NCBI GenBank assembly: GCA_949987565.1
Contig: OX465115.1
Span: 9,783,055-9,847,054, forward strand
DNA from: Luidia sarsii
Taxonomy: Eukaryota > Echinodermata > Asteroidea > Paxillosida > Luidiidae
Direction: 5' to 3'
Length of the DNA stretch: 64,000 bases
In this document: positions 1 to 13,700 of the stretch, piece after piece
Position numbering within the stretch: position 1 is the stretch's first letter
Layout: the number at the start of each line of letters is the position of its first letter
Program-made: the position numbers and the translations under genes
The notes under the pieces: generated by a model
Told to the model about the DNA's origin: nothing
Database searches by the model: none
The model's input: the letters and a program-made list of their open reading frames with translations, nothing else

Positions 1-1753
1 CACACAAAATGGCAAAATGGATGCAGGTTTTTAAACTTCACTGTCAAAAATGCTTTTCACATGCAATTCATTTATCTCTACAGTTATAAGATTCTGTATC
101 AGTTGCATCAAAAAGTGAATGATCCAATCCATGCCATGCATGTATGGCTTCGGTAAAATTACCGTGTTTGAATCATAGGCCAACTTCCCCAAAATAAGTA
201 GAATAGGATTGTGATTCGACTGTACTTTGAGTTCAGAGCTACCCATTTCCATATAATTTAGCAGGCTACATGTACACTGCAAAAATCCATACAGGCTTAG
301 ACTGTTAGAGCTAAAATAATACCATGTGTGATTTTTGTGGTCTTACGATATCACCTTATACGTTGGAAAAAGGTAGATTTACAGTATTTCTTTACATTCA
401 TCGCACATGTGCTGCACACCAGAGTCTTGGCTAAAAACAGAGTGTTAATAAGTCAAATATTGTTTTTTGTTTTCTCATGCTAAATTGTAAATATACAATA
501 AATTTATTTGGAGCAGAGAAAAATTGGAAACAATATATGATATCTGCACTATCCATCTTCGCGCCGGTGGGTTTTTCAGCGCCGCTGACCGCCATACGGA
601 GTTTTTTGAACAATGCTTCATTTTAAAATCTTGTTAAAACAATCGGAACAATATATTTCTGTGAAATAAATCGATAAGGGTATACTATGGGTACAAGAGA
701 GTAAAACCTGGCACAATTTGGACGTTGTTGTGGCTTTTGTCAAGAGATTATCCGTTCGAAAAAGGGCCCTTTGTGCGTCGTCAATGGACCGTAATGGACG
801 TGTGTGTGTGCGTGCGCGTGCGTGTACGCTGCTGACAATCCCTGACCACAGACTCCAGCCTCCACTCCAGGCAGTCAAATCTTCGAGTTGGTCGGCCACA
901 ACCGAGTGTACAGATTACGGTAAAGAATGTGGGGGGAATTCCAATGCCAGACCGACGACCGTTGGGCTGTGTGGCATGCAAAGACAATGTCCCCCGCGAG
1001 CTTTCAGCTGCAGCGCGGTATCCCTCGATCCTCCACAGTAAAATTCCCACAATTGCACAATTACTGCTGCTAATCTTGCAATTCATGTGGCAACTTGCGT
1101 CAAAAAGGGTCTTTGTACTGTTTCGTATTGCTTTGTTCTAAGCTGAAAAGAGTCTTTGTTTAGAATGTGGACAATGGTGGTGCCCGGATTCGGAGGGCCC
1201 CGTCACATAGTCAAGCCAATGGAGCTCCGGATTCGGAGGTCCCGGCGTGAAGTGGTTAAGTGCAGTCAGCCACTGTCATATCATTGACTCTCTTGGGATC
1301 GAATGCCAGTCACAGGCTAAGAAAACCAATAAGTATTTGTTATGACAGCACCTACTTCCCTATACCTCACATGTGCATACCACATTTAATAATGTGGTTC
1401 TATAAATGAATCTTTGTGGGCATATACATGTGCTTGTGGTATACATAAAATGATTTCTATGAAAATTGGCAATTACTGACTTGGGGATATGTGTAGCAGC
1501 TTATGGGATCACGCCATAGAAATGGAATTATGAAATTCAAGTTTCGTTTGAAACAATTTCATTTGTACAATAAGCGTAAAATTGAGCAAAGAAAATTTGG
1601 CAGAAATTGGGATCAGAGAATATTTATGTGCTCATGTACGTACTATAGAGCTACAATTTCCATGTCCTAGCTACATGTACATGTATCTGTTAGGTTTAAT
1701 ACTGGTAATTTTGAACAATGAATTGAAACTAGAAAGATCTTTTGTTACTTCAG
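1..1753. other. Left flank: intron of the coiled-coil gene
   Basis: Exon 1 at 1754 begins with an acceptor (ttacttcag), so this is intron. It holds one TTAA element (553-1259). I see no exon or RNA gene in the rest. Confidence 0.6.
553..1259 (+). mobile_element. ~710 bp TTAA element, copy A
   Basis: The left end reads CCATCTTCGCGCCGG and the right end CCCGGCGTGAAGTGG followed by TTAA, so the tips are inverted repeats. The interior is nearly identical to copies at 6434 and, inverted, 11309. The left flank is CTAT rather than TTAA, so that end has mutated. Several overlapping open frames on both strands recur in every copy and are properties of the element, not genes. No transposase is encoded, so it is non-autonomous (MITE-like). 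Confidence 0.8.
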
Positions 1754-4700
1754 GACAACAAGTTGAAGGTAGCCAACCTGGAATCGCAGAAGCACCACTT
1801 GGAGCAGGAAATACGACAGCATCAGCAGAAATGCAAAGACCAGGAATTTGAGCTGCAGAGACTTAAAAAAAACCTGGACAGAGAGAAAAAGGACCGGAGG
1901 GAGGAGGTGGAAAAACTAGCACAGCAGGTCAAAGGTGAAGTATTTCCTTCCATTTTTATTTTTTCTCTTCGATTAATACAGTTAGCAACAACAGTTCTAC
2001 CAAAATAAATTGAACCTGTGCTTTCAATGCACATGTACTATAATGTACATGTACGTGTGCCACTGTACATGTACGTGTGCCAGTGAACATCAACCTGAAC
2101 TATTTTACAGATGTGGTATTGACACTTCTACAAAATAGTCCGCTATCTTTGCAGGGATGTGGATGCCAGTCAAAACAATTTGACTGCATGGGGTGAATAA
2201 CTTTCTCTATTAGTTTTAAACAACCTTTGTATGTCTGGATACTTGTTAATCAGGCGGATGAGGCAAGGGTTAATGTTAGATTTGCTGGCACATTTGGTTT
2301 TATACTGCAGCCAATTTCTAAATGCATGTTTTTCTTGGAAATTTCGTTTTCCAAAATGTGTCTGAATGTAAATTTCAGTTTAAAGTTGTGCCTATGGTAA
2401 TAAAAAGTATTACTAAACAAGTTATACCCAGTTGAAATAAAGGTCTGTAACAGTTTCTTGTGTCTAAAATTAATGGAAATTTCTCTGGGTAATTCCTATT
2501 GTAAAATTCCACTGTATTTGTCTGTTCTTTTTCACTCTAAAAGGATTAAATATTTGCCACCATGCATGATTGCATGTATAATGATTCTATCCATATAGTG
2601 GCTAAATTGTCTTTTTTATGTTGTAATAATAGTTGATAAGTACATGTACACATAGTAGGAGCACCAGTTGGATCCAGTTTCTATTGCACATAATTTTACA
2701 TTACATTCATCTGCTGTACTGTACATTGCAACTACCATACATGTACCATTATGTTCATAAAGAAATGACACAATTTAGAAATTTCCTTTGTACCTTTGTT
2801 GTTGGTGTATTGAATTGCCTTCAGCAGTAATGGGCTTCCCCTAATGCATTATTACTCTTCATTTTGCACGCTTCATTAGTCAATGCCATTGTGCAAGCTC
2901 ATTTCATACAACTGCACCACTGCATACACAGTGCCTAGTCATCAGTGTTTATTATGGTGGAGTGCAATGGCTGACTTAATGAACAAGGCCCACTTCAGTA
3001 TGGTGGCGTTATTATGTGGTCTTGTAATGAGGAAAGCTGGCTGAATGCCAGGCAAAGGTCTGACCTCCTTAATCAATAGTCACAATATCAGATGGTGCTC
3101 TTCTGTACAGGCTATTGAATTATGTGTCTATAATGCAGATGCATAACTAGTACTTGCTCCTCTAGTTACCGGTATGTGAAAACTACAATTAAAAACAAAG
3201 GGGATTGAAAAGAAAGGTAAGTACATGTGTACAATTGCAAATTATTTTACCACTTCTTTGTTTTAGTCTATTACTAAAATGTATTACATGAAATTTAATT
3301 ATGCAGTAACATACATGTGTGCACAATTGTGGCCACTATACAAATCATTTCTATTCAGAGTATGTCCATATGAAAAAGCAATAATTTCTACCTCTAAAGC
3401 TTACTGTATGTACGTGTATATGTACAATGTAATGCATGCTACATGTTTACACGACATGTATGGAGTAAATAGGTTATTTTTTATGCAAAAAATCTCTTTT
3501 CTTACTGTCATGTTGATGTGTCATTCTGTCATATATGATGGAGGAAGGTGATAAAACATGCACAGTTGCATAAGACTCTATTCCATGGCTACAAAGCTAC
3601 ATACTATATGTGGCTGTGGATGATCTTGATAAATATTTTACAGATATGGAAAACAGGCCAAACCGTGTTGACAAATGGTTCATGAACAAAGTTCATTTGA
3701 GAATATGGACGTAAAACAACTTTTAATTCGAAGAATAGCATGAAAATTTGACTGGACTGGTACTTCTATCCTAGACGTCTTGTTTAACGTTCTCTATCCA
3801 CCTGAGCTATCCAGTTCTTTGGTGGTGGTCTTAAATACTGCCTAAGAATAAAAATACTGCCTACGAATTCATTGAAAATATTCATCAAAAATAATTTTCA
3901 ATGTTTACATGAGCAATTTAATCATTGAAAAGAGAAAATTATGGCAAAATCAAGGATTGTGGACTACTGTAGGTGGCTTATTCATTGAACTGACTTGTGA
4001 TCTAGAACGGATTGCAGCAATTATTCTTCATTGTGAGTCTAAGTATTTCAAACAAATAGTACACTTTATAGTATAAGTGTGTTTGTTCAACCATTGCTCT
4101 TTGGTTCAACTATAATTACAGTACATGTATACACTGTAATAATATCCATTTACAGTATGTACATGTACATGTACATGTATGTGAACTTCTACATATCATG
4201 GTCCCTTCTTATTCCTCCATGTACATATACACTGTATATGTAGCTCACATACAGGTCATGTTTCACAGGAATCATGTTTATTCTGCTACCAATAGGCATA
4301 TATAGACATGTTGCACTAAGCATTCATTTTGAGCCTGTGGAAATGTGTTCCATTGCTTGCTGCAACCTTTGATGCATCCATTGCCTCCATGCTAGTGCTA
4401 CATGTACTTGTCATGAACAGCGCCCTCATCTGGGGACAAATTGTTTTCCACATGGCAAGTTGTCATTTCTATTTGGAAAAAAGTACAGTAGTAAATTTCA
4501 TTATACAGTACTGGTACTTACCACGCACATGTACACACATGTATGTTTAGAAAGCCTCTGTCATGTCTGTACATATACTTAGTTAAATCTGGTGAAATAA
4601 ACAAATGAAATCACACTGCTGGACTTTAGTGCACATTCATTTAACTTCCGAAGCTTTCCACAATAAGAATTTCAACTAATGGAACCATCCAATGTGATTC

Positions 4701-7700
4701 CATTATTTGGACAGACTGACTAAGACTGTATGGCACTGGCAGTGATACCATTGTTACCAGTTGGACTTTATTATTTACAGTACAAAGTTCACTAAATTGT
4801 GGATACTTACAGTGCAAACTACATGTTACTTGCATGCTTTTTGAATTGAGCCGCATTGGAAATTAAACACTTCTTTAACTGAATGTCACATGAATGTCAC
4901 ATATTACATGTGCATGCATTGTTTAGAAAAACCCCACAAAGAACATTTTATACTTTGCCTGAGTGATTTTCCGCTTGTAGGGCCTATACAATGGATTCCA
5001 AGTCTGATAGAATACGACCTCGGTTGCACAAGTTACGCCAGCCTAATCTTGGAAATTTTCACAAAGGTATTGCAGATGTGTAAATGATCTTGCTGGATTG
5101 AATTTCTTACCTTACCTTTATGTGCATTTTCTGCTGTATACATATTTGCACAATAGAAACATTCATTGTGTTAGTGCAGTTTGTGTTTTCAAATATAGTT
5201 CAATATAATTCATCATGGGATATAATAATGACTTCTTTATGTAGATGATGTACATTGCTCAAACAGGCATTTGAGAAAGGTCCTGCTAAGGTCGAAATGC
5301 CAGTCCCTCCTAATTTTTGACATTTGCTTTTTTGTAATTTTAGTCAGTAAGTAGTTTGCCACATTTTTGCCCATTGCTGTATAAATACATTTGTGAGTTT
5401 TGTGGAAAAAAGAAAGACATTGAGGAAGTGTAAGTGGCCCACAAATGGCATGAGTTGATATAGAAAAGGAATGTACCATAAGTTGCTGTACATCTCCAGG
5501 GATCGCGCCACTGTTTCATTCAAATAACATCTACTGTTGTAATTACGATTGTAATCATGACTAAGTTAATTATATTTATCAGCTATTAAAATAATTCAGG
5601 CCAGTGAATTCCCCTTTTTTAACACTTGAAAATTATTAAAAGAACACGAGAGAATGAGGCAAGAAAATGTCAAGAAGTGCTGCATTCAAGACTGGATATA
5701 CGTACGATGCAAGCAAGGCAACGTTGGGTGAAAAAGGCGTGTATTTCAGCAGCGTTTTCAGGCCTCCCAATTCCGCATTCGCATCATGTCATTGTCGACA
5801 ATAATCGCAGAATTTAGTCTCGCAACGAAAGATCGGTCTGGTGTACCAACATCTATTAAACATCTACAAAAAGCGCCTGCTCCGTTGCCATGATCTTTGT
5901 ACCTGTAGACCAAATCAAATCCCACGGCACTCAACCCGGGGCAAAGTCAACCCGGTTCTTTTCGCACTAGCAGTTTCAACCTGGGGTGAGAGTTTCAACC
6001 TGGGGCGAAAATTTGGCAATTGGCGATTTTCAACCCCACGTCAACCCTGAGATTTGTGTAGTGTGAAAAGGCCTTAAGTTACGATAGGTTTACACATGTA
6101 AATGTACAAAACCATCGTAAGTTTCCATATTTCATTTAGGCCCTAAGGAAAAGCATTCAGTTGTTGATTTTACTATTCTGTATTTTGTTACAGACTCTAG
6201 CCAAGACACTGGTCAGTTGGAGTCATCTCAGCTAAGAGAGGCCAAGAAGAAATTGGAGATGGAACTCACATCTGCCAAGTATCGTCTGAAGACGGGCGAA
6301 GAAGACAAGAATAAACTCAATCAGAGAGTAAGTTCCAAGGATATAGGGACCCTTTTTACTGGCAGCACTTCTCACTGGGCCACTTTCCAGTGCCTATGAC
6401 TGCAACATGTACTTGATGTACAGGTGTTTTCTTTTAACCACTTCGAGCCGGGTTTTTTTTTCAGCGCCGATGACCGCCATACGGGGGTTTTTGAACAATG
6501 CATCATTTTCAAATCTTGCTAAAACAATCGGAACAATATATTTCTGTGAAATAAATCGATCAGGGTTTACTATGGGTACAAGAGAGTAAAACCTGGCACA
6601 ATTCAGATGTCGTTGTGGCTTTTGTCAAGAGATTATCCGTTTGAAAAAGGGCCCATTGTGTGTTGTCATTGGACCGTAACGTACTTGTGTGTGTGTGTGT
6701 GTGTGCGCGCGTGTACGGTGATGTCAATCTCTGACCGCAGACTCCAGCCTCCATTCCAGGCAGTCAAATCTTCGAGTTGGTCGGCCACAACCGAGCGTAC
6801 AGATTACGGTAAAGAATGTGGGGGGAATTCCAATGCCAGACCAACGACCGTTGGGCTGTGTGGCATGCACAGACAATGTCCCCCGCGTGTTTTCAGCTGC
6901 AGCGCGGTATCCCTTGATCCTCCATAGTAAAAGTCCCACAATTGCACAATTACTGCTGCTAATCTTGCAATATATGTGGCAACTTGCGTCAAAAAGGGTC
7001 TTTGTACTGAAAACTACTGATTCTTATTGCTTTGTTCTAAGCTAAAAAGAGTCTTTGTTTAGAATGTGGACAATAGTGGTGCCAAGATTTGGAGAGCCCC
7101 GTCGCATAGTCATGCCAACGGAGCTCCGAATTCGGAGGTCCCGGCGTGAAGTGGTTAACAATGTACCATTTTCAAAACAATCAGGAACAATTACTGAAAT
7201 CTGTGAGATAAATCAATAAAAAACACGGTGTACAAGTGAGTCAAACTGGGAGAATTAAAGAGACCTGTTTGGCTTTTGTCATTGGAATTTCCATTCCAAA
7301 AAGTGCACATGGTGTGTAGTGCAATGGACATGATGAGTATGCACATGATGTGTTTGAGTAGCATGTGTCCTGGATGCCCTTTGACCACAGACTAGCCTCC
7401 ACTCCAGATGGTGTGGCGGTCGGCCCAAACTTTTTAAGACAAAAGTGGTATCCAGTTTTGGAGGGCCCAGCACATACCAGGTTGTGTGGTAGATGTGAAT
7501 AATGTACATGTATAGTGGCGGGTACCGTGTTGAATCATAGATGTTGCATAGATGTTTGCGTCGATGAGAATGTAATTCAATGAGGTTTTGCCCTGCTCGA
7601 CGTGATAAACACTGAGTATTCAGTGCTTTGCCCGGTGCCTGATAAAAATATCTCAGGCAACTCGGGCGGGATTCGAACCCGCGACTCCCGAGTTCTACAT

Positions 7701-10700
7701 GTATTACGGACGTCTTAACCACTTGACCACTGATAATATTTTTATCAGGCATCGGGCAAAGCACTGAATACTCAGTGTTTATCATGTCGAGCAGGGCAAA
7801 ACCTCATTGAATTACATTCTCCTTGTCGCAAACATCATGTTATATCTAATCTATCATGAATAACCTGATGAGACATGGCAGTGTGTCTTGTCCCAAGAGG
7901 CTTGATAAGCAATCAGTACTGACAGTGAGTGACAGTCCACACAAAGGAAAGACAATTGCATTTCAATTATGCCGTGATTTAATAGTAACAACCTATCAGA
8001 GTTGCTGTGTGCACATGTACTCATGAGCCTGCTTAAAGGTTAACTGAAGACCAAAAACTTGAAAATCCTGATTTGGCATTAAAATGAATATGTTCATTGG
8101 TACATTATAATCCCAGATCAAACCTCATTTTTGTGTTTCAGGCTTGTTTTATTGTTTAATTAATTAAAATTATGCTCATAGTTATTGAGGGCTCTGTTAT
8201 TTATGTCATGGGGTGAATACCTTTTTTATTCTCCCCCGCGAAGGCTGTATACTCTTACATAATTGGAGTAGATCCTTGATGCATTCATTGCATAATGCAC
8301 ATTTTTTTAGCACGGTGCCAGTCTATTTCTCCGATGAAAAAATGTCTTTTTGCCAGCTTTTTCTTTGGAATCTGATGAATTCTCAGTTGATAACAAGGAT
8401 AGAGATTGTGAAATTTATAGTTTTCCGATGGCAGACAGGAACACGTTGCAAAACCATACATGTATGAGCCCGAATGGTCTCCGTGAAAGTGAGCTTTGAA
8501 TTGAACACTGCATGCTTTGATGGGTCGTGTCAGTGTGATTTTGTACGTCCAAATGTGGCTTATTCTAGGATTGTCAGGGAATAAATACAAGTTTATTCCA
8601 TTGCTGCAATCTTTAACAACAAATCTTGCAGGGATGTCAACAAATGTTTAAATATTTACTCCTGATATCGGTTCTCTTGCAAAATGTGTACTGACTGTTT
8701 GTATATAAGAACGTACAATATAACACTTCCCCTTCAAGAGTTAATAGACAGATAGACTGGGTTGTCAATTCATGATGTCACGCAAGGACGCCCTCCATGG
8801 GGGCGTGACTGCCCCCTTCCAAACTTAAATGGTTTTTTTTTAGCCTCTTTACCAAAGTTTAAATGTTGAAGGGAAAAAAAGAAGATTTTTTATTGATACT
8901 ACAGTGTTATTGGAAATAAAAAAAAGAATTCCAAAGATTTTCCTGGTCACAATTAATACCTGAAGTATCTGTTTATTCCATATTTATGGGAAACATTGGA
9001 GCCACTAGTGGCTGTAAGTGGACATTTGCAAGCTCTGAGAATATATCCATGCAATTCATGCATACCAAGAATCAATGGACTCAGTATTTCAGACACTGTC
9101 ATAGTTGCAATAATGGGCTTAAGGTGCTGTGAACATGGCAAAGTGTTAGGTGGTCAGTGGAGTGTGTTGGTCGGGGCTCTGGACTTGTCTGTGGGGGGGG
9201 GGGGTCCAGGATGTCTTAAGCCATGCTCCCATTCTTCCAGTTTTTGTCTAACATCTGCAAATTGCTTTAAAAAAAAATTAAATCCAACGTGAATGCAGGA
9301 TGAACTAATGCACAGTAATGTCAGTAATGTCATACCATCTGTCATTTATTTTTTAAATTGTATACCGGTAGTCATTGTGTTTGGTAATTAGTTTGTAAAC
9401 TTTTCACAACAATGTTGCTTAAGGTATGTCAGAAAATGATGCTCTCCATGGCAACACTCCATGGCAACACTCATTTGTTTCATGTTACTATAGCCTAGTG
9501 CCCATGTTAAATTCACAGGTAGCATGATGAATGTAATCATTGTAATGCTGTGTGAATAGTTTCCTAGGAATTTCCCTCCAAATGTGAATCCTTGTAAGAT
9601 GGGTGGACATTCACATGTGACCTCCAAAGGCTGACCAAAGCATGTACCTTCATATGTAGAGCCACACCCACACAAGCATTGTCAAGTACATGTATAAGTA
9701 CAGGTGCAGTACACAGTATATGTACATGTAGGTACATGTACCTGCTTATTATACTGCAGATACCTGTTAAGGATACAACAAAGGCTATCTTGTGACCTCA
9801 CATACCAGGGAAGTGACCCATCCTTACATACATGTAGCAGTCAACTGGTCAATGGGAATCTTAGTGAGACGCCCTTCATAAGCCCCCTTTATCCCCCATC
9901 AATAGCCCCATTATACCCCTCAGCTGAACGTTATTGATTTCCTCCAAGAGAGTCAGATGCTGCTGTTCTCCATAGCCTACAGTCAGGAACAAAACATAAC
10001 AGGTTTTCAACAACAGAAGACTTAACGGTTTACAGCATAAGGAGCGACCCTAGAATCCAGAGTTGTCATGCTGGCTTATAACTCTTAATTGAGGCTGTTG
10101 TTCCTGTTTATTGGATGAGCTGAAAGGCAGACACTTCCTCATCCCAGTGTCTGTATTTGGGTCTGGTGTTTAAGGAGATTATAAGCTTTGACTTTGAAGG
10201 ACACACCATCATGTCTTTGTACAAGATACAGGTATGGTATTTAGGCATGTAATGTAGGGGTGTTTTTGAGTTATCTGCAAGCTTTTTACCATTATACCAT
10301 GTTCACCACAGACTTACCCATGTTTTCAGTGAGTAAGCTATAAATATGTCACCAATAAACAGGAATGGAAGGTGTAGTGCAAAATCAAATGGTGTACATC
10401 TGTCACGTATGCTTTGGGGGAAAACTACTAATGCCTCCAATATTTCCCGTTTTTTTCCAACAATTTATTTTGGAGTAATTTAAAATTAAGACAAATAAAG
10501 TGATTTGAAGTTTCATTTGTAGATTCAAAGTGAGAAACCAAGTGAAACAGGAATATACATGTACGGTTTATGTATCTGATCTGTCAGAATGTGAATTACA
10601 TGCAACAAAATTTGGATTCGTTGCAAAGTTTGTTTAGTTTGTTGGGATATATCAAGCAGGGTATTGCATTGTTATGTACAAATGGCTGCTTTTTAAATGA

Positions 10701-13700
10701 TATTTCAAATGAGTTGTCATGCACATGCACATGAATAGCAGTGTACGTGAGCCACCATTAGTGCTTTAAGTCCCATTCATTTATATGATTATGTTCAGTG
10801 CACGAACATGTACATTGATATCATAAGACCCCAAATTGTGACTATTTATTCACAGAAAGAAGTCCTTGTGTGTTATGCACATTGGGATTGTAATAGATGA
10901 TTTCAGAAACTTTTGCTTTTGAAATTGAACCTACAGATGTAAGTACTTCAGTCTGGAAGGACATTTTATTGTAAAACCTTGCTTTCAAAAACACTTTGCT
11001 TGAAGCACCAAGCAAACATTAATTTTTCACAATGAGTTTTGGCTTACTAGTGGTAACCCATGCACATGTACATGTATGTAGCAATGGTACATGTAGTTTT
11101 ATGGGATGTGAATGGAACCCTCCCAGCGAGCTTGTGTAGGATTTGAACCCAATACCAATACTCGTAGCTGCAAACATCTTACAAGATTGACCAGGTCATG
11201 CGATTAATTCCTATTTTTGGCAGGCAGGGATAACACTCATATACATGATGTACATGTGCACTGTGCTGTAATTTTTTTTTTAATCGGATGTAATTCGTAA
11301 TAGCCATTTTAACCACTTCGCGCCGGGACCTCCGAATCCGGAGGTCAATTGGATTGCCTTTGCAACGGGGCCCTCCAAATCCGGGCACCACTATTGTCCA
11401 CATTCTAAACAAAGACTCTTTTCAGCTTAGAACAAAGCATTATGAATCAGTACAAAGACCCTTTTTGACGCACGTTGCCACATGAATTGCAAGATTAGCA
11501 GCAGTAATTGTGCAATTGTTGGACTTTTACTGTGGAGGATCGAGGGATACCGCGCTGCAGCTGAAAGCACGCGGGGGACATTGTCTTTGCATGCCACACA
11601 GCCCAACGGTCATCGGTCTGGCATTGGAATTCCCCCCACATTCTTTACCGTAATCTGTACGCTCGTTTGTGGCCGACCAACTCGAAGATTTGACTGCCTG
11701 GAGTGGAGGCTGGAGTCTGCGGTCAGGGATTGTCAGCAGCGTACACGAACCCACACACACACGTCCGTTACGGTCCATTGACGACGCACAAAGGGCCCTT
11801 TTTCGAACGGATAATCTCTTGACAAAGGCCACAACGACGTCCGAAATTGTGCCAGGTTTTTTACTCTCTTGTACCCATAGTATACCCTTATTGATTTATT
11901 TCACAGAAATATATTGTTCCGATTGTTTTAGCAAGATTTTAAAATGATGCATTGTTCAAAAACCCCCGTATGGCGGTCATCGGCGCTGAAAAACCCCTCG
12001 GCGCGAAGTGGTTAAGTTATTAATATGGCTGTTCCTTTGGTAATTGATAGAGTATTGAAAGTATTAGCCAAGTATTTTACTGCCAGGGCCTCTAACTTTG
12101 AAGCTGTTCAGTCCGTCCTTTCATTCAGGCTGGCTGTAAGGCCATCCACATGAACTGTCAACTTTATTTGAAGGACCTTACATGAATATGCTTGTCTTAT
12201 TTCTTTATTTATCTGAGTTTGTCCAGCAATAAATGGCATTTGGTATACATTTTTCTACATGCAGTCTCTCACTTTCTTGAACACAGCTCAGTCATAGCTA
12301 GGTTAGTTTCCTTAATTCGTAGTGAATTTTATGCAGAATGCAGTTTTGGGTTCACTTTTATTCACCATGTGCAAAGAGATTAAAGTACATTGTAAGGTAG
12401 CCTTCCATTGGCAGAAGGATGGTGGTGCCTAGATAAGCTGCAGTCCATTAGACCCTCGTGATGGATTAAGGGCTTCAAATCTTGCACAGGATAAGTCGTC
12501 TTCAGTCGTCTTCATTCATCTACTCTAAGCCTTCAGTCGGTCAGGATAAAAAGATGTTCCTTCCAGTTTCTATTTTTATCCCTTTGCCTGAAACTGTTTG
12601 GGTCATTCTCTTGGCTAATTGTTTCATACATACAACCAGTTCATAGGGTATTTAATGCATGGGTGATTCTATTGTGTACTTTTAGCTGGTGGGATTTAGG
12701 ATATAAGAGGGGTTTGTTTGCGATAAAGGAACGCTTGTTTACTGTTTGTGGTTGAATAGTGGTGTGCTGGGGTTCTGAGTGTGTACCAACATTGTAATAC
12801 TATTACAGGCTGCACTAGGTGTGGCATTTGGAGAATCCTATCTCCACTGTGTACATGTTGATAGAGAAGTGCTGGGCAATGTCTAATTGTATGCCAGAGT
12901 GGGAAATAGTCCTGCTATAAATGCAGGCTATCAATTTTGTAACATTTGTGTCTCCCTTGTACCATTGATGTGAGTATTATTTGCATGTACATTATGTACC
13001 TGAGTGATTTGCAGAATGCAGTGACACTACATGCCTAACATGAGTCTGTGTAAGCATTCCTACTGTGTACTACCCAGGTATAAGTTTTAATTTGTACTTT
13101 GAAATGAAGCTTACATGCCTATGCAATTGTTTTTGTCCATGTGATCTTGTTCCTATCCTTGAGCAATTCAATGCACCATGGCTCATTAGGTTACTGTTTT
13201 GGATTACCAATAGGTTGGTCTTGTACATGTATGGATATGGGGTACCTAGTTGTACTGAATACCCCAGGTAAGAGCATATGCATTCACTGTACAAGCACAG
13301 TGCAGTGTACAATGTACCAGTACTATATCAAGCATATCCTGTGTAGAAACAGGGTTGCCAATACCTGCTTTGTTAACACAGTTATTGTCACATATATTTT
13401 TTACCACAAATAGGTGCCATTTTTATTTCTCTATATTACTCAAGCTGTCAAGCACCCGTATTTGCATTAATTTAAAAACTATACATAGGATATTGGAATA
13501 AATGCTTTCTAATTTTTTCATATTTTTTTCTTGTCATAATTTGATAATTGGTACAATCATTACACAATCATTACACAAGAGACCAGGGTATGATTGATAC
13601 AATTGTATGGTTGTAAGGCTTTTACACATTGTATATGTATGCATATTCAGCCAAGTCTGTAAACATACTGTCTTTTGCACATGAAGGTGAAGGAGCTTGC

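Noticed and set aside
718..1141. Overlapping ~100 codon frames on both strands
   Set aside because: The same frames recur at 6607-7045 and 11482-11947 because the DNA is a repeated non-autonomous element; no domain is recognised.
7654..7735. Functional tRNA gene
   Set aside because: The T arm is good but the acceptor stem does not pair and the anticodon arm is irregular; it lies in the loop of a foldback.
9188..9199. Poly-G run, also one near 58101-58113
   Set aside because: Simple homopolymers; no further structure is seen around them.
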